In this document: piece by piece, positions 24,142 to 32,444 of the stretch
How positions within the stretch are numbered: the first letter of the stretch is position 1
How the letters are laid out: every line of letters begins with the position of its first letter
Source: an uncultured Bacilli bacterium
GTDB lineage: Bacteria > Bacillota_I > Bacilli_A > RFN20 > CAG-826
Reading direction: 5' to 3'
Assembly (NCBI GenBank): GCA_934140155.1
Contig: CAKPBC010000003.1
Coordinates: 62,001 to 126,000, forward strand
DNA: 64,000 nt
The notes under the pieces: model-generated
What the model was told of the DNA's origin: nothing
Databases searched by the model: none
The model's input: only the letters and a program-made list of their open reading frames with translations
Position numbers and translations under genes: made by a program

Positions 24142-25980
24142 ATGGCTAAAGAAATTATTATTGGTATCGACTTAGGTACTACAAACTCAGTTGTATCTTA
24201 TTTACAAGATGATGGATCATGGAAAGTAATTCCTAATCCAGAAGGACACAATACTACACCATCTGTTGTAGCTTTCAAAGCTAGTGGTGAAGTTATTGTT
24301 GGTGATGCTGCAAAACGTCAAGCAGTTACTAACCCAGATACAGTTTCATCTGTAAAACGTTTAATGGGATCATCACAAAAGATTCACATTAACTGCATTA
24401 ACAAAGATTTCACACCTCAAGAAATCTCTGCTAAGATTCTTGCTTATATGAAAGACTATGCTGAAAAAGCTTTAAATACTAAAATTGAAAAAGCAGTTAT
24501 TACCGTTCCTGCTTACTTCAACGATGCTCAACGTCAAGCCACTAAAGATGCTGGACAAATCGCTGGATTAAAAGTTGAACGTATTATTAATGAACCAACC
24601 GCTGCTGCACTTGCTTATGGTGTTGATAAAGAAAAATCTGAAAAGATTCTTGTTTATGACCTTGGTGGTGGTACATTCGATGTATCTATTCTTGATATTG
24701 GTGATGGCACATTTGAAGTTGTTGCTACTGCTGGTGATAACCATCTTGGTGGCGATGACTGGGACCATGTATTACAAGATTGGATCCAAGCTCAAATCAA
24801 AGCTCAATTTGGTGTCGAATTAAATGATAAGATGGCTATGCAAAGATTCAAAGAAGCTGCTGAAAAAGCTAAAATTGAATTATCTGGTCAACTTGAAACA
24901 ACTATTTCATTACCATTCATTGGTATGACTGCAAATGGACCAATTAACTTTGAAACAACAATTACAAGAGCTAAATTCCAAGAATTAACTAAAGACTTAT
25001 TAAGAAGAACAGAAGAACCAGTACGTCGTGCTTTAAGTGATGCACATATTACCGCTAACGACTTAAACGAAATCATTATGATTGGTGGTTCAATCCGTAT
25101 GCCAGCTGTTCAAGAATTAGTTGCTAAAATGACTGGTAAAGCTCCTAACTATTCTGTAAACCCTGATGAAGCTGTATCTATTGGTGCTGCTATTCAAGGC
25201 GGAATTCTTCGTGGGGATGTTAAAGATGTTGTCTTACTAGATGTTACTCCATTAACATTAGGTATTGAAACTATGGGTGGCGTTATGACTCCATTAATTA
25301 CTCGTAACACTACAATTCCTACAACTAAATCACAAATCTTCTCAACTGCTGCTGATAACCAACCTGCTGTTGATATTATGGTTTACCAAGGTGAACGTCC
25401 AATGGCTCACGATAACAAATTACTTGGACACTTCAAACTTGATGGTATTAAACCAGCAAGAAGAGGCGAACCTCGTATTGAAGTTACATTCTCAATCGAT
25501 GTAAATGGTATTGTTAAAGTATCTGCTAAAGACTTAGACACTCAAAAAGAACAAAATATTACAATTTCTGGTTCTAACGGCTTAAGCAAAGAAGATATTG
25601 ACCGTATGGTTAAAGAAGCTGAAGAAAATAAAGAAGCCGATGAAAAACGTAAAGAAGAAGTTGAATTAAAGAATAAAGCTGAAAGTTACATCAATATGAT
25701 TGATCAACAATTAGCGGAATCTGGCGACAAGATTGATGCTGCTCAAAAAGAACAAACTCAAAAATTACGTGATGAATTAAAAGAAGCTCTTGATAAGAAC
25801 GATATGGATACATTAAGATCTCGTATCGGTGAATTAGAAAAAGCTGCTGAATATATGGCTCAAGCGCAAGCTCAACAAGCTAATAGCCAACAAACAAATA
25901 CAACATCTTCAACTAGCGAAGATGCAAATAAAAAATCAGACGATGATGTAATTGATGCTGATTTCACTGAAAAGAAATAG
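24142..25980 (+). CDS. dnaK: Chaperone DnaK (Hsp70)
   Basis: The protein is 612 residues long, the usual size for Bacilli. The ATPase domain has IIGIDLGTTNSVV, AVITVPAYFNDAQRQATKDAG, LVYDLGGGTFDVSIL and MIGGSIRMPAVQ. The substrate-binding domain starts near DVTPLTLGIETMGG. The tail is Gln/Thr/Ser rich and ends DDVIDADFTEKK. The usual GGSTRIP motif reads GGSIRMP here, a mild change. It folds client proteins with DnaJ and GrpE. Confidence 0.98.
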   Translation: MAKEIIIGIDLGTTNSVVSYLQDDGSWKVIPNPEGHNTTPSVVAFKASGEVIVGDAAKRQAVTNPDTVSSVKRLMGSSQKIHINCINKDFTPQEISAKILAYMKDYAEKALNTKIEKAVITVPAYFNDAQRQATKDAGQIAGLKVERIINEPTAAALAYGVDKEKSEKILVYDLGGGTFDVSILDIGDGTFEVVATAGDNHLGGDDWDHVLQDWIQAQIKAQFGVELNDKMAMQRFKEAAEKAKIELSGQLETTISLPFIGMTANGPINFETTITRAKFQELTKDLLRRTEEPVRRALSDAHITANDLNEIIMIGGSIRMPAVQELVAKMTGKAPNYSVNPDEAVSIGAAIQGGILRGDVKDVVLLDVTPLTLGIETMGGVMTPLITRNTTIPTTKSQIFSTAADNQPAVDIMVYQGERPMAHDNKLLGHFKLDGIKPARRGEPRIEVTFSIDVNGIVKVSAKDLDTQKEQNITISGSNGLSKEDIDRMVKEAEENKEADEKRKEEVELKNKAESYINMIDQQLAESGDKIDAAQKEQTQKLRDELKEALDKNDMDTLRSRIGELEKAAEYMAQAQAQQANSQQTNTTSSTSEDANKKSDDDVIDADFTEKK

Positions 25981-25993
25981 TTAACCTTATTTT

Positions 25994-26013
25994 GGGGCAA
26001 GTGTTCTTGCCCC
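25994..26013 (+). promoter_or_regulatory. Hairpin between dnaK and dnaJ
   Basis: GGGGCAAG / CTTGCCCC form a perfect 8-bp GC-rich stem with the 4-nt loop TGTT. No T-run follows (next bases ATTATATCG). It is therefore more likely an RNA processing or stability element, or a partial attenuator, than a full terminator. Confidence 0.55.
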
Positions 26014-26042
26014 ATTATATCGATTAAAGGAGGGAGTTAACA

Positions 26043-27182
26043 ATGGCTACAAAAAGAGATTATTATGAAGTATTAGGCGTAAGCAAAACAGCTTCTAAAG
26101 ATGAAATTAAAAGTGCCTATCGCAAGTTAGCTAAAAAATATCACCCGGACTTAAATAAAGAGCCAGGTGCGGAAGAAAAATTTAAAGAAGTGCAAGAGGC
26201 TTATGATGTCTTATATGATGACAATAAACGTGCAACATATGATCAATTTGGTCATGCAGCATTTGATCAAAACGCTGCTGGTGGTCAAGGCGGCTTTAAT
26301 GGATTCTCTCAAGGCTTTGGTGGCTTCCAAGATGTTGATTTAGGCGATATATTTGGTTCGTTCTTTGGCGGTGGAAGAAGCCGTTCAAGAAGAAGCGCAA
26401 ATGGACCAATGCGTGGTAATGATACTTTTATGCGTGTTCGTATTAATTTTATGGATGCAATTAATGGTACAACTATTTCTATTCCGCTTGACATTGATGA
26501 ACAATGTGATGCATGTAATGGAACAGGTGCAAAATCTGCAAGTGACATTCAAACATGTTCTAAATGTGGTGGCACAGGAACAGTAAGAACTAGACAACAA
26601 ACACCATTTGGTACATTTGAATCACAATCTGTATGTCCTGATTGTGGTGGTACTGGTAAGATTATTAAAAATAAATGTGATAAATGTGGTGGAGAAGGCT
26701 ACATTCATAAACACACTAATGTCGAAATTAAAATACCTGCCGGTATTAACGAAGGTCAACAAATCCGTGTCGCTGGTAAAGGTGAAAGAGGAGTTAATGG
26801 TGGATCTAATGGTGACTTAATTATCGAAGTTACTATTAAAGAACATTCTAACTTCCAAAGAGATGGCGATAACATCCATATTGAAGTTCCTATTTCAATG
26901 GTTGATGCTACACTTGGTGTTACTATCACTGTTCCAACTGTATATGGTGAAGTTGATGTTAAAGTTCCTGCTGGTACACAACCTGGACAAATCTTAAAGA
27001 TTCGTGGTAAAGGTGTGAAAAATTATCGTACAGGCTTATATGGTGATCAATTCATTCATGTTAAAGTTGTTACACCTACTTCAATTAGTAAAGAACAAAA
27101 AGCTTTACTTGAAAAGTTTAAAGAACTTGATGGTAAGAATGAGAGTATCTTTGATAAATTCAAGAAAATGTTTAAAAAATAA
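26043..27182 (+). CDS. dnaJ: Chaperone DnaJ (Hsp40)
   Basis: The 379-residue protein has the J domain with HPD (KKYHPDLNK, about residues 34-42), a Gly/Phe-rich region (78-115) and a zinc domain with four CxxCxGxG-type repeats (CDACNGTG, CSKCGGTG, CPDCGGTG, CDKCGGEG). A C-terminal substrate-binding domain follows. It stimulates DnaK ATPase and presents clients. Strong RBS AAAGGAGGGAG. Confidence 0.98.
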   Translation: MATKRDYYEVLGVSKTASKDEIKSAYRKLAKKYHPDLNKEPGAEEKFKEVQEAYDVLYDDNKRATYDQFGHAAFDQNAAGGQGGFNGFSQGFGGFQDVDLGDIFGSFFGGGRSRSRRSANGPMRGNDTFMRVRINFMDAINGTTISIPLDIDEQCDACNGTGAKSASDIQTCSKCGGTGTVRTRQQTPFGTFESQSVCPDCGGTGKIIKNKCDKCGGEGYIHKHTNVEIKIPAGINEGQQIRVAGKGERGVNGGSNGDLIIEVTIKEHSNFQRDGDNIHIEVPISMVDATLGVTITVPTVYGEVDVKVPAGTQPGQILKIRGKGVKNYRTGLYGDQFIHVKVVTPTSISKEQKALLEKFKELDGKNESIFDKFKKMFKK

Positions 27183-27186
27183 ATTT

Positions 27187-27225
27187 AAAGCACTTAGTCA
27201 ATAATTGATGATTAGGTGCTTTTTT
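27187..27225 (+). terminator. Rho-independent terminator of the hrcA-dnaJ operon
   Basis: AAAGCAC...GTGCTTT with additional pairing of TTAGTCA against TGATTA in the loop, then a run of T. Confidence 0.8.
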
Positions 27226-27257
27226 GATTTATAATGTAGTTAAAGTGAGGTATAACT

Positions 27258-27347
27258 ATGGATGAAAAGTTTAATACTAAATATATTATTAATGATATTG
27301 ATTTATATATAAAATCGCGCCAATTAGCGGATAACCAACATAATTGA
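27258..27347 (+). pseudogene. 29-codon ORF, probably the 5' remnant of a lost gene
   Basis: ATG at 27258 follows a good RBS (AAAGTGAGGT) and encodes a 29-residue peptide beginning MDEKFNTKYIIND and ending in TGA. The good translation start with so short a product, in a stretch of noncoding DNA where other Bacilli carry prmA, suggests truncation. A genuine small protein cannot be excluded. It does not resemble the PrmA N-terminus. Confidence 0.35.
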
Positions 27348-27718
27348 TTATAACTTTACTATATAGTTTAATATTACGAATCCTAGTTTATATTAATGAA
27401 CTAGGATGTTTTTTTATTAGAAAATTTAATATAAAAGTTGGTATGCAATTGTGTTTTTCTTGTTCTTATTGTTCTAAGAATAAATGCATAAAAATAATAA
27501 AAACTACTTGCAATTTTATGCGTTTATTTTTGTATTGCTCTCTTTAATTATTGACAATAAAATCAGTTATGATAATATGGGATTGTAATGATTCGAATTT
27601 TTATAGTAGTACAATTATTTATTATTAAGTTACTAGTGGCAAATTTTGTTGATTGTTATTTTGGTTTTGTGCGATTTAAAAAATCTTATTTATTAGTATT
27701 GAGAAGAGATGATTATGA
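27348..27718. other. Noncoding stretch between dnaJ debris and a membrane-protein gene
   Basis: About 370 bp of very AT-rich DNA. It holds one terminator-like hairpin (27380-27415). The 67-codon frame across it runs through that hairpin, is rich in Cys and Ile and has no RBS, so I do not call it. No RNA gene recognised. Confidence 0.5.
27380..27415 (+). terminator. Terminator-like hairpin
   Basis: TCCTAGTT (27381-27388) pairs with AACTAGGA (27399-27406), and TGTTTTTTT follows. No intact gene ends just before it, so it probably belonged to the gene now reduced to the 29-codon remnant. Confidence 0.7.
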
Positions 27719-28192
27719 GTGAATAAGAAAAAATTATTGTTTTTTTCTATTATGTTTTTAACAATGAATTTATTTGTTTTTTTCGTTTTTTTTCCTACTT
27801 TACCAATATATGGTTATACCCATCAAATTTCTACAAGTGATAATCCTGACTTGTATATAACAATTACATCAAATGCATTATTCAAGGTATTAAAAGATGA
27901 TTATTATAACAATGTAGTAAAATTTGCATATATTATTTCATTTATCTTACAAATAACTAGTGTAGCTTTTTCTACAATATCAATGTTGCTTTTTGCTTTA
28001 TCTAAAAAAGTTAGCCACTATATTTTAATTATTCCTAGTGTAATTTGGTCGATACTTTTAATCATTTTATTCAGAAATACAATAACTCTCCTTATAGTAT
28101 CAACTATATTTTTCATAATGTCGATTTTTTATTTTATATATTTATTAATCACAAAAAGAAATAATGGGAGTATATATGGGCAATCCTACTAA
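27719..28192 (+). CDS. Four-helix membrane protein of unknown function
   Basis: The 157-residue protein starts with GTG at 27719 after GAGAAGAGATGA. It has about four hydrophobic segments, roughly residues 5-27, 64-90, 97-115 and 120-147, and a short Lys-rich C-terminus. No family motif is visible. An ATG four bases upstream opens only a three-codon frame. Hydrophobic AT-rich proteins like this are hard to place, so I assign no function. Confidence 0.5.
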   Translation: MNKKKLLFFSIMFLTMNLFVFFVFFPTLPIYGYTHQISTSDNPDLYITITSNALFKVLKDDYYNNVVKFAYIISFILQITSVAFSTISMLLFALSKKVSHYILIIPSVIWSILLIILFRNTITLLIVSTIFFIMSIFYFIYLLITKRNNGSIYGQSY

Positions 28193-28280
28193 AAATATTC
28201 TTAATCAATTAGAGCTTCAAAAGATGTAAATAATCATTAATATTTAAAAAATTAGTCGACAGATGTTTAAAAATATCTAT

Positions 28281-28316
28281 GGTGGTGCGTTTTTTCCAGG
28301 TGCACCACTTTTTTAC
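28281..28316 (+). terminator. Rho-independent terminator after the membrane-protein gene
   Basis: GTGGTGC (28282-28288) pairs with GCACCAC (28302-28308), followed by TTTTTT. Confidence 0.75.
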
Positions 28317-28404
28317 ATTGATGTTTAGAGTTTGAAGAATAAAAAAATCTATAAATGTAATCAATAATATTTCTAAAGAAGTATTAAGATAATATACAAG
28401 ATAA

Positions 28405-28435
28405 TAAAAAAAGACGAATAAATCGCCTTTTAGAT
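28405..28435 (-). terminator. Probable terminator of the aldo/keto reductase gene
   Basis: Read on the minus strand, AAAAGGCGA and TCGTCTTTTTT form an imperfect stem around a 5-nt loop, with a T-run on the minus strand just past the reductase stop. Confidence 0.6.
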
Positions 28436-28448
28436 AAGATATTTTTTA

Positions 28449-29303
28449 TTAAAAGTCTTCATTAAAATAAGGTAATTCTTCAGTTAATATTCCAGGTCTA
28501 TTATCAGGATCTAAATACACACGTTTTCCTTGATTTAATTTAAGAATATTATTTACTTCTTCATTTGTTAATTTAAAATCAAATACATCAAAATTTTCTT
28601 TAATTCTATTTTCATGAACGGACTTTGGAATAGCAATAATGTCACGATCAATCAAATATCTAATGCATATCTGAGCGGGACTTTTAGAATATTTTTTAGC
28701 TAACTCATTAATATAAGGCATAGTAAATGCTTCACCTTTCATAAATGGGCCATAAGAAGTGACAATCATATCATGAGTTTCACAAAATTTAACAAGTGGA
28801 ACTTGACTTAATCCCGGATGCAATTCAATTTGATTAGTAACAGGTTTAATAGTTACATAAGGTAGTAGATGCTCTAAATGATGAATTTGAAAGTTTGATA
28901 CACCAATTGAACGAATATATCCTTCTTTAACTAACTCCTCTAAGGCATGATATGTTTCTAAATTAAATTCATAATTACTACTTGGCCAATGCATTAAATA
29001 TAAATCAATATAATCAACGCCTAAATCTTTTAATGATTTAAATACAGCTTTACGAGTATTATTTTTACCAAATCTCGTAATTTGTAATTTAGAAGTAATA
29101 AATATTTCATTACGAGGAACACCGCTATCGCGAATTGCTTTTCCAACAGCTTCCTCGTTTTTATAATTTTGCGCAGTATCAATATGACGATATCCGTGAC
29201 GTAAAGCAAATAAACAAGCATTATAACATTCATCACTTGGAGATAAGAATGTTCCTAAGCCTAGTACAGGCATTTCATAACCATTATTTAATTTAATATT
29301 CAT
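28449..29303 (-). CDS. Aldo/keto reductase
   Basis: The 284-residue TIM-barrel oxidoreductase has the family tetrad. Asp and Tyr lie in HIDTAQNYKNEEAVG, Lys in FITSKLQI and His in YLMHWPSS. The NADPH-binding end is IPKSVHENRIKENFDVFDF. It resembles the 2,5-diketogluconate/glyoxal-type reductases of Bacillota (AKR5 class). It reduces small aldehydes or ketones in the cytoplasm. It is a single gene on the opposite strand to its neighbours. The exact substrate cannot be told. Confidence 0.9.
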   Translation of the reverse strand: MNIKLNNGYEMPVLGLGTFLSPSDECYNACLFALRHGYRHIDTAQNYKNEEAVGKAIRDSGVPRNEIFITSKLQITRFGKNNTRKAVFKSLKDLGVDYIDLYLMHWPSSNYEFNLETYHALEELVKEGYIRSIGVSNFQIHHLEHLLPYVTIKPVTNQIELHPGLSQVPLVKFCETHDMIVTSYGPFMKGEAFTMPYINELAKKYSKSPAQICIRYLIDRDIIAIPKSVHENRIKENFDVFDFKLTNEEVNNILKLNQGKRVYLDPDNRPGILTEELPYFNEDF

Positions 29304-29614
29304 AATATTAATTCCTTTCTTAACTTCTATATATTTAAGATAATATTTTTATATTATTTTAGCAATTGCAATATGAATTGAAATAATAAATTAGTAATTG
29401 TAAAAAATCTTCATTTTAATATGGAAATGTCTACATAAATATCAAATTGTGCTTATTAATTAGTAGTATTTTAAAATTCTTATGCCTACTTGACCTGTAT
29501 AACTTCAAAAAGCACATTATTCGCACTTGATTAAATAAAAGATATAAATATTGATAATTATTGTAGAAAAGAGTATCATAAAATTATAAATACGAATATG
29601 TTGGGAGGAAAGTT
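29304..29614. other. Divergent intergenic region between the reductase and AbiEi-like genes
   Basis: This 311-bp AT-rich gap must hold the reductase promoter on the minus strand and the promoter of the first AbiEi-like gene on the plus strand (29551-29579). No ORF or RNA gene recognised. Confidence 0.5.
29551..29579 (+). promoter_or_regulatory. Promoter of the first AbiEi-like gene
   Basis: TTGATA (29551-29556), a 17-bp spacer and TATCAT (29574-29579). The -10 box lies in GTATCATA, the same octamer that forms the -10 region of the second AbiEi-like gene. Confidence 0.5.
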
Positions 29615-30241
29615 ATGTTTATTGAAAGATTGTCTAAAAAATATAAAGCAAATGAACCAATTTTTACTGATGACATTATTGAATTATTTCCCGATTATTC
29701 AAGGGCACAAGTATTTCGTTATATAAAAAAAGCAAAAGAAAGAAAAGAAATTGTTCAATATGCTTTTGGTATATATTATATTCCTAACATTACTTTTCTT
29801 GGTGAATTATCTACCATAAATGCTGATGATGTGATTATTAAAAGATATTTAAAAAACAAAAATGAAGTTTATGGCGTTTATAGCGGAATAAAACTTCTTA
29901 ATAATTTTTCTATTACCACACAAATGGCGGCAGTTATTGAAATAGTAAGTAATAATGAAACGATGAGATGTCGTGAGATAAATATTAATAATCGAAAGTT
30001 CATTTTGAGAAAATCTCATTTAAAAATTAATGCTAATAATTTTGCAGCTTATACAGTTATGCAACTATTTAGTGATTTTGCTAATGGTGATGAATTAAAT
30101 GAATCAGCAAGAAAATATTTGCTAGAATATATGAAAGAATATAATATTACAAGCAAGCAGTTATTTGATATGGCAGATTCATTTCCGGCAAAAACTACAA
30201 AGAACTTAATCAAAAGTGGAATATTAAAAGAAATTGTATAA
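29615..30241 (+). CDS. AbiEi-like antitoxin paralogue, solitary
   Basis: The 208-residue protein begins with a winged helix (FTDDIIELFPDYSRAQVFRYIKKAKERKEI, about 18-47) followed by the AbiEi-type body. It is closely similar over its whole length to the next gene, sharing for example IYYIPNITF/VYYIPSKTF and the ITTQ motif. AbiEi proteins repress their own operon and neutralise the AbiEii nucleotidyltransferase. No toxin gene follows directly, so this copy is solitary, with its own promoter. It may be a decoy antitoxin or left from a duplicated locus. Confidence 0.7.
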   Translation: MFIERLSKKYKANEPIFTDDIIELFPDYSRAQVFRYIKKAKERKEIVQYAFGIYYIPNITFLGELSTINADDVIIKRYLKNKNEVYGVYSGIKLLNNFSITTQMAAVIEIVSNNETMRCREININNRKFILRKSHLKINANNFAAYTVMQLFSDFANGDELNESARKYLLEYMKEYNITSKQLFDMADSFPAKTTKNLIKSGILKEIV

Positions 30242-30323
30242 AAAACTTTTTAATATTTATATATGAATTAAGTTATTTTTTTTATTTTACGGATTGTCAC
30301 TTATGTTTAAAATATAATGTTGT

Positions 30324-30366
30324 TATGATACTACTTTTGACTTATTAGGTAAATTGTTGTATCATA
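30324..30366. promoter_or_regulatory. Promoter and inverted-repeat operator of the abiE operon
   Basis: TTGACT (30337-30342) and TATCAT (30360-30365) are 17 bp apart. TATGATAC (30324-30331) and GTATCATA (30359-30366) are perfect 8-bp inverted arms that bracket the promoter, as expected for AbiEi autorepression through inverted repeats. Confidence 0.6.
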
Positions 30367-30411
30367 TAATTAAATATAGGACATACTATATTATAAAAGG
30401 AGGTTAAGTCT

Positions 30412-31032
30412 ATGTTTTCTGAAAGAGTAAAAAATAGTTTTGATACTAATAAGCCAATATATACTGAAGAAATAATTAGGCTTTTTCCTGACTATTCAAG
30501 GCCACAAATATTTAGATTTATCAAAAAAGCAGAAGAGAAAAAAGAAATCGTAAATTTTGTAAAAGGCGTGTATTATATTCCTAGTAAAACATTTATTGGA
30601 TTATCTACAATAACTGCTGATTCCGTTATAGCGCGTAAGTACTTAAAATGGAATGATGAAGTATTTGGTATTTATGGTGGATTAAAATTACAAAATATGT
30701 TTTCCATAACAACACAAGTTCCTAATATATATGAAATAGTATCTAACAATGAATCTTCAAAGCGAAGAGAAGTAACAATAGATGGTAGAACTTTTATCTT
30801 ACGAAAATCACGTTTTAAGATTAATAAAGATAACGCTAATGCGTATATGATAATGGAATTATTTAATGATTTAAACGGAGAAAAAATTGATGAATTTGCC
30901 AAAAAGCGAATAGTTGATTTTATAAATGATAAAGATGTTACAAAAGAACAATTAATGGATATTGGATTAAAATTTCCTGCTAAAGCTTTAATAAATTTGA
31001 TAAGGAGCAATATATTAAATGAAATTGCATAA
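30412..31032 (+). CDS. AbiEi-like antitoxin/autorepressor
   Basis: The 206-residue protein has an N-terminal winged helix (YTEEIIRLFPDYSRPQIFRFIKKA) and the same body as the upstream paralogue, ending FPAKALINLIRSNIL. Its end overlaps the AbiEii toxin gene by 14 nt, the usual antitoxin-first layout of type IV AbiE systems. A strong RBS (AAAGGAGG) precedes the ATG. It should repress the operon through the inverted repeat at 30324-30366. Confidence 0.82.
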   Translation: MFSERVKNSFDTNKPIYTEEIIRLFPDYSRPQIFRFIKKAEEKKEIVNFVKGVYYIPSKTFIGLSTITADSVIARKYLKWNDEVFGIYGGLKLQNMFSITTQVPNIYEIVSNNESSKRREVTIDGRTFILRKSRFKINKDNANAYMIMELFNDLNGEKIDEFAKKRIVDFINDKDVTKEQLMDIGLKFPAKALINLIRSNILNEIA

Positions 31033-32242
31033 GAATAAAGAAAATTTTATCGAAGCAGTACAAGCAACAAGTAGAGGATTAAATATATCTCCAGCGCTTG
31101 TTGAAAAAGACTATTATGTTACATTAGTATTAAATAAAATCAATGAAGAAGTTCCAGGACTTATTTTTAAAGGTGGCACATCGCTTTCTAAATGTCATAA
31201 AGTTATTAATAGATTTTCAGAAGATATAGACTTGACACTTGATAGCGAACATCTTACGGAAGGACAAAGAAAAAAAGTAAAATCCACAATTGTAAAAATT
31301 TGTGAAGAACTTGAATTGACTATTAGTAATCTTGAGAATACGAGAAGTAGACGAGATTATAATTGTTATCAAATTAGTTATCCGCTTTTATTTGAAAACG
31401 ATGAAATTGATCCTATTATTAAGGTGGAAACTGTATTTATGCAAGAGTGTTATCCAGAAGAAGTTAAGCAAGCTGATTCACTTATAGGTGAATGGATGAA
31501 AGCAAATGGATTTAGAAAACAGGCAGAAGAATATGAACTAATTCCGTTTAATATTCGCGTTCAAACAATGGAAAGAACGCTTATAGATAAAGTTTATGCA
31601 CTGTGCGATTATATGATTTTAAATAATATTCAAAAACATTCTCGACACATTTATGATATATATCAATTGCTAAAAAAAATTGAACTAAATAATGATTTAT
31701 GTGCACTTATTCATAGAGTAAGAGAAGATCGTAAATATCACTCGTTATGTGTATCAGCACAAGATAATATCGATGTACCTACTTTACTCGAACAAATCAT
31801 AAAAACTGAGTGTTATAAAAAAGATTACGAACAATATACATTGACAATGTTATATGCTCCATGTAGTTACGAAGTGGCAATTACTGGACTTAAAAAATTA
31901 ATTGATAGTGGTGCTTTTGGAAAAGACGAAGAATACGAAAATAATACAATTCATATATCAATTCCATCAAAAGCAAAAATTGCAAGTTATAAAACATATA
32001 AAGTGTTTATGATGCCTAAAAATTGTTTATATGCTAATTATACTTATAAAATTTCCAATGAATTTATCAGTATTAATCGAAATGAAAAGACCATTGTATT
32101 TCATTTACCTAAAAACTATTTGTTTAAACTTGAAAATCGTGATATAAACAAAATTATAGAATTGTCTATGTTGGAATTTGTTATTGAACTTGAAGGAAAA
32201 GATGAAAGTGCATATGTTAGTAAAATAACTCAATTTAGTTAA
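31019..32242 (+). CDS. AbiEii-family nucleotidyltransferase toxin
   Basis: The 407-residue protein has the nucleotidyltransferase core IFKGGTSLSKCHKVI followed by FSEDIDLTL, i.e. the G-S/T loop and the DxD-type acidic pair. It also shows the family end piece RTLIDKVYALCDY. AbiEii toxins transfer nucleotides, in characterised cases onto tRNA, and stop growth or phage replication. It has its own RBS (AAGGAG) inside the antitoxin gene. The C-terminal 100 residues after about 300 look like an added domain and are not recognised. Confidence 0.85.
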   Translation: MKLHKNKENFIEAVQATSRGLNISPALVEKDYYVTLVLNKINEEVPGLIFKGGTSLSKCHKVINRFSEDIDLTLDSEHLTEGQRKKVKSTIVKICEELELTISNLENTRSRRDYNCYQISYPLLFENDEIDPIIKVETVFMQECYPEEVKQADSLIGEWMKANGFRKQAEEYELIPFNIRVQTMERTLIDKVYALCDYMILNNIQKHSRHIYDIYQLLKKIELNNDLCALIHRVREDRKYHSLCVSAQDNIDVPTLLEQIIKTECYKKDYEQYTLTMLYAPCSYEVAITGLKKLIDSGAFGKDEEYENNTIHISIPSKAKIASYKTYKVFMMPKNCLYANYTYKISNEFISINRNEKTIVFHLPKNYLFKLENRDINKIIELSMLEFVIELEGKDESAYVSKITQFS

Positions 32243-32306
32243 GATTCATTTGATGTTTTTGATAAAAAAGATTTAACTGATTAAAAAATTTTAATAATTA
32301 CTATTG

Positions 32307-32338
32307 AACTAGATATTTTTTTGAAAATCTAGTTTTTT
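32307..32338 (+). terminator. Rho-independent terminator of the abiE operon
   Basis: AACTAGAT (32307-32314) and ATCTAGTT (32327-32334) are perfect arms, followed by TTTT. Confidence 0.8.
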
Positions 32339-32444
32339 AATTTTCCAAATTGGTTTTTGATTTTCAAATAAACACGAAAATATTAACCAAAAATTATTGC
32401 TATTTACTCATTTACTAATCATAATTAAATGGGACGGAAAAATT

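Noticed and set aside
27344..27547. A 67-codon frame after the dnaJ operon.
   Set aside because: It crosses a clear terminator hairpin, has no RBS and an odd Cys/Ile-rich composition.
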